A DNA stretch of 64,000 nucleotides from Shinella sp. WSJ-2 (GTDB lineage Bacteria; Pseudomonadota; Alphaproteobacteria; Rhizobiales; Rhizobiaceae): assembly GCF_003432075.1 (NCBI RefSeq), contig NZ_QWBU01000006.1, forward strand, positions 124,001-188,000. The letters run 5' to 3'. Below are positions 63,697 to 64,000 of this stretch, piece after piece. Made by a program: the position numbers and the translations under genes. Each line of letters starts with the position of its first letter. The first letter of the stretch is position 1. The notes beneath the pieces were generated by a model. The model saw only the letters and a program-made list of their open reading frames with translations, was not told the origin of the DNA and searched no databases.

Positions 63697-64000
63697 ATGA
63701 CCAGGACTGTACGACCGCAGAAGGATGAGAAGCCCGCCGGCGAGGCCGGGCACACCAATGTCACCTTCATGCCCGGCGCCGTGCCGCCAGCCCGCCGCAA
63801 GCGCCGCTCGCGTGCCTGGATCTGGCTGCCGGTCATCGCCGTGCTTGCGGGTGCCGGCTATTATGGCTGGCACGCCTATGCGCCTGCCGAGACGACGACG
63901 GCCGTCATCACGCAGGCGGTGGTGCGCGGCGACATCGAAAACGCCGTGACGGCCGTCGGGACACTGGAGGCAGTGAAATCCGTCGATGCCGGCGCGCAGG
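63697..64000 (+). CDS. MacA-like periplasmic adaptor of an efflux pump (3' end outside window)
   Basis: The first about 101 residues are seen and the frame stays open to the right edge. N-terminal cytoplasmic tail rich in Arg/Lys, one membrane anchor (WIWLPVIAVLAGAGYYGWH at about residues 45-63), then VVRGDIENAVTAVGTLEAVK and SVDAGAQ, which match the start of MacA/PvdR-type membrane-fusion proteins. Start ATG 63697 with GGGG 7 bases upstream; in-frame ATG 63685 is an alternative. A MacB-type ATPase-permease is expected to follow. Confidence 0.82.
   Translation, partial: MTRTVRPQKDEKPAGEAGHTNVTFMPGAVPPARRKRRSRAWIWLPVIAVLAGAGYYGWHAYAPAETTTAVITQAVVRGDIENAVTAVGTLEAVKSVDAGAQ

Overview
The window looks like a secondary replicon (chromid or megaplasmid) of a GC-rich alphaproteobacterium of the Rhizobiaceae type (Rhizobium, Ensifer, Agrobacterium or Shinella-like). 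The evidence is the 3' end of a repABC-type repC at the left edge, a DUF6074 protein, a rhizobial intergenic palindrome, a RirA-type iron operator, and many ABC/TTT uptake systems each with a local regulator. Genus assignment is inference. No tRNA, rRNA, IS element, CRISPR array or prophage was seen.

Layout. 0-2.4 kb: repC end, DUF6074 protein, LysE exporter, HbpS/UPF0303 protein. 2.4-8.9 kb: DctB/DctD-like two-component system followed by a tripartite tricarboxylate transporter (tctC-tctB-tctA). 9-12.3 kb: AraC regulator and TonB-dependent siderophore receptor, with a TGA-N9-TCA operator between them. 12.3-16.7 kb: DeoR regulator divergent from a choline-kinase-like phosphotransferase and a dimethylglycine/sarcosine dehydrogenase-like flavoprotein. 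17-28.5 kb: a long carbohydrate or polyol operon (sugar ABC transporter, SorC regulator, aldo/keto reductase, GlpD-family dehydrogenase, DhnA-family aldolase, FGGY kinase, GMC oxidoreductase). 28.5-31.9 kb: alpha/beta hydrolase, a probable AbcR-like small RNA, a GGDEF-EAL protein. 31.9-41.3 kb: GntR regulator divergent from an NRAMP-like transporter, PxpA, YcsI-like protein, fused PxpB-PxpC, fused biotin carboxylase-BCCP, agmatine deiminase and a polyamine-binding protein. 41.3-48 kb: LuxR-type regulator and a compact biosynthetic operon (acyltransferase, asparagine-synthase-like amidotransferase, acyl carrier protein, AMP ligase, NAD-synthase-like amide ligase). 48.1-49.3 kb: glutaredoxin-MauE membrane protein and a divergent MerR regulator sharing a textbook MerR promoter. 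49.3-62 kb: a large leftward amine-catabolism region (FMO, LysR, aldehyde dehydrogenase; then TMADH-like flavoprotein, PotABCD-type ABC transporter, RidA, DUF1028, M20 deacylase). 62-64 kb: tyrosine-phosphatase-like protein, SMP-30 lactonase and the start of a MacA-like adaptor.

How the genes fit together. Most of the window is nutrient scavenging: each module pairs an uptake system with catabolic enzymes and its own transcription factor, and several presumed operators can be read directly from the DNA. Four modules combine known families in ways I cannot assign to a described pathway: the SorC/FGGY/GlpD/DhnA/GMC polyol operon; the PxpABC plus biotin-carboxylase operon, which has the parts of a urea-carboxylase-like enzyme; the carrier-protein/amide-ligase operon; and the TMADH/RidA/DUF1028/M20 amine operon. 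A small RNA candidate with a CUCCCA anti-Shine-Dalgarno loop lies in the middle of this transporter-rich region.
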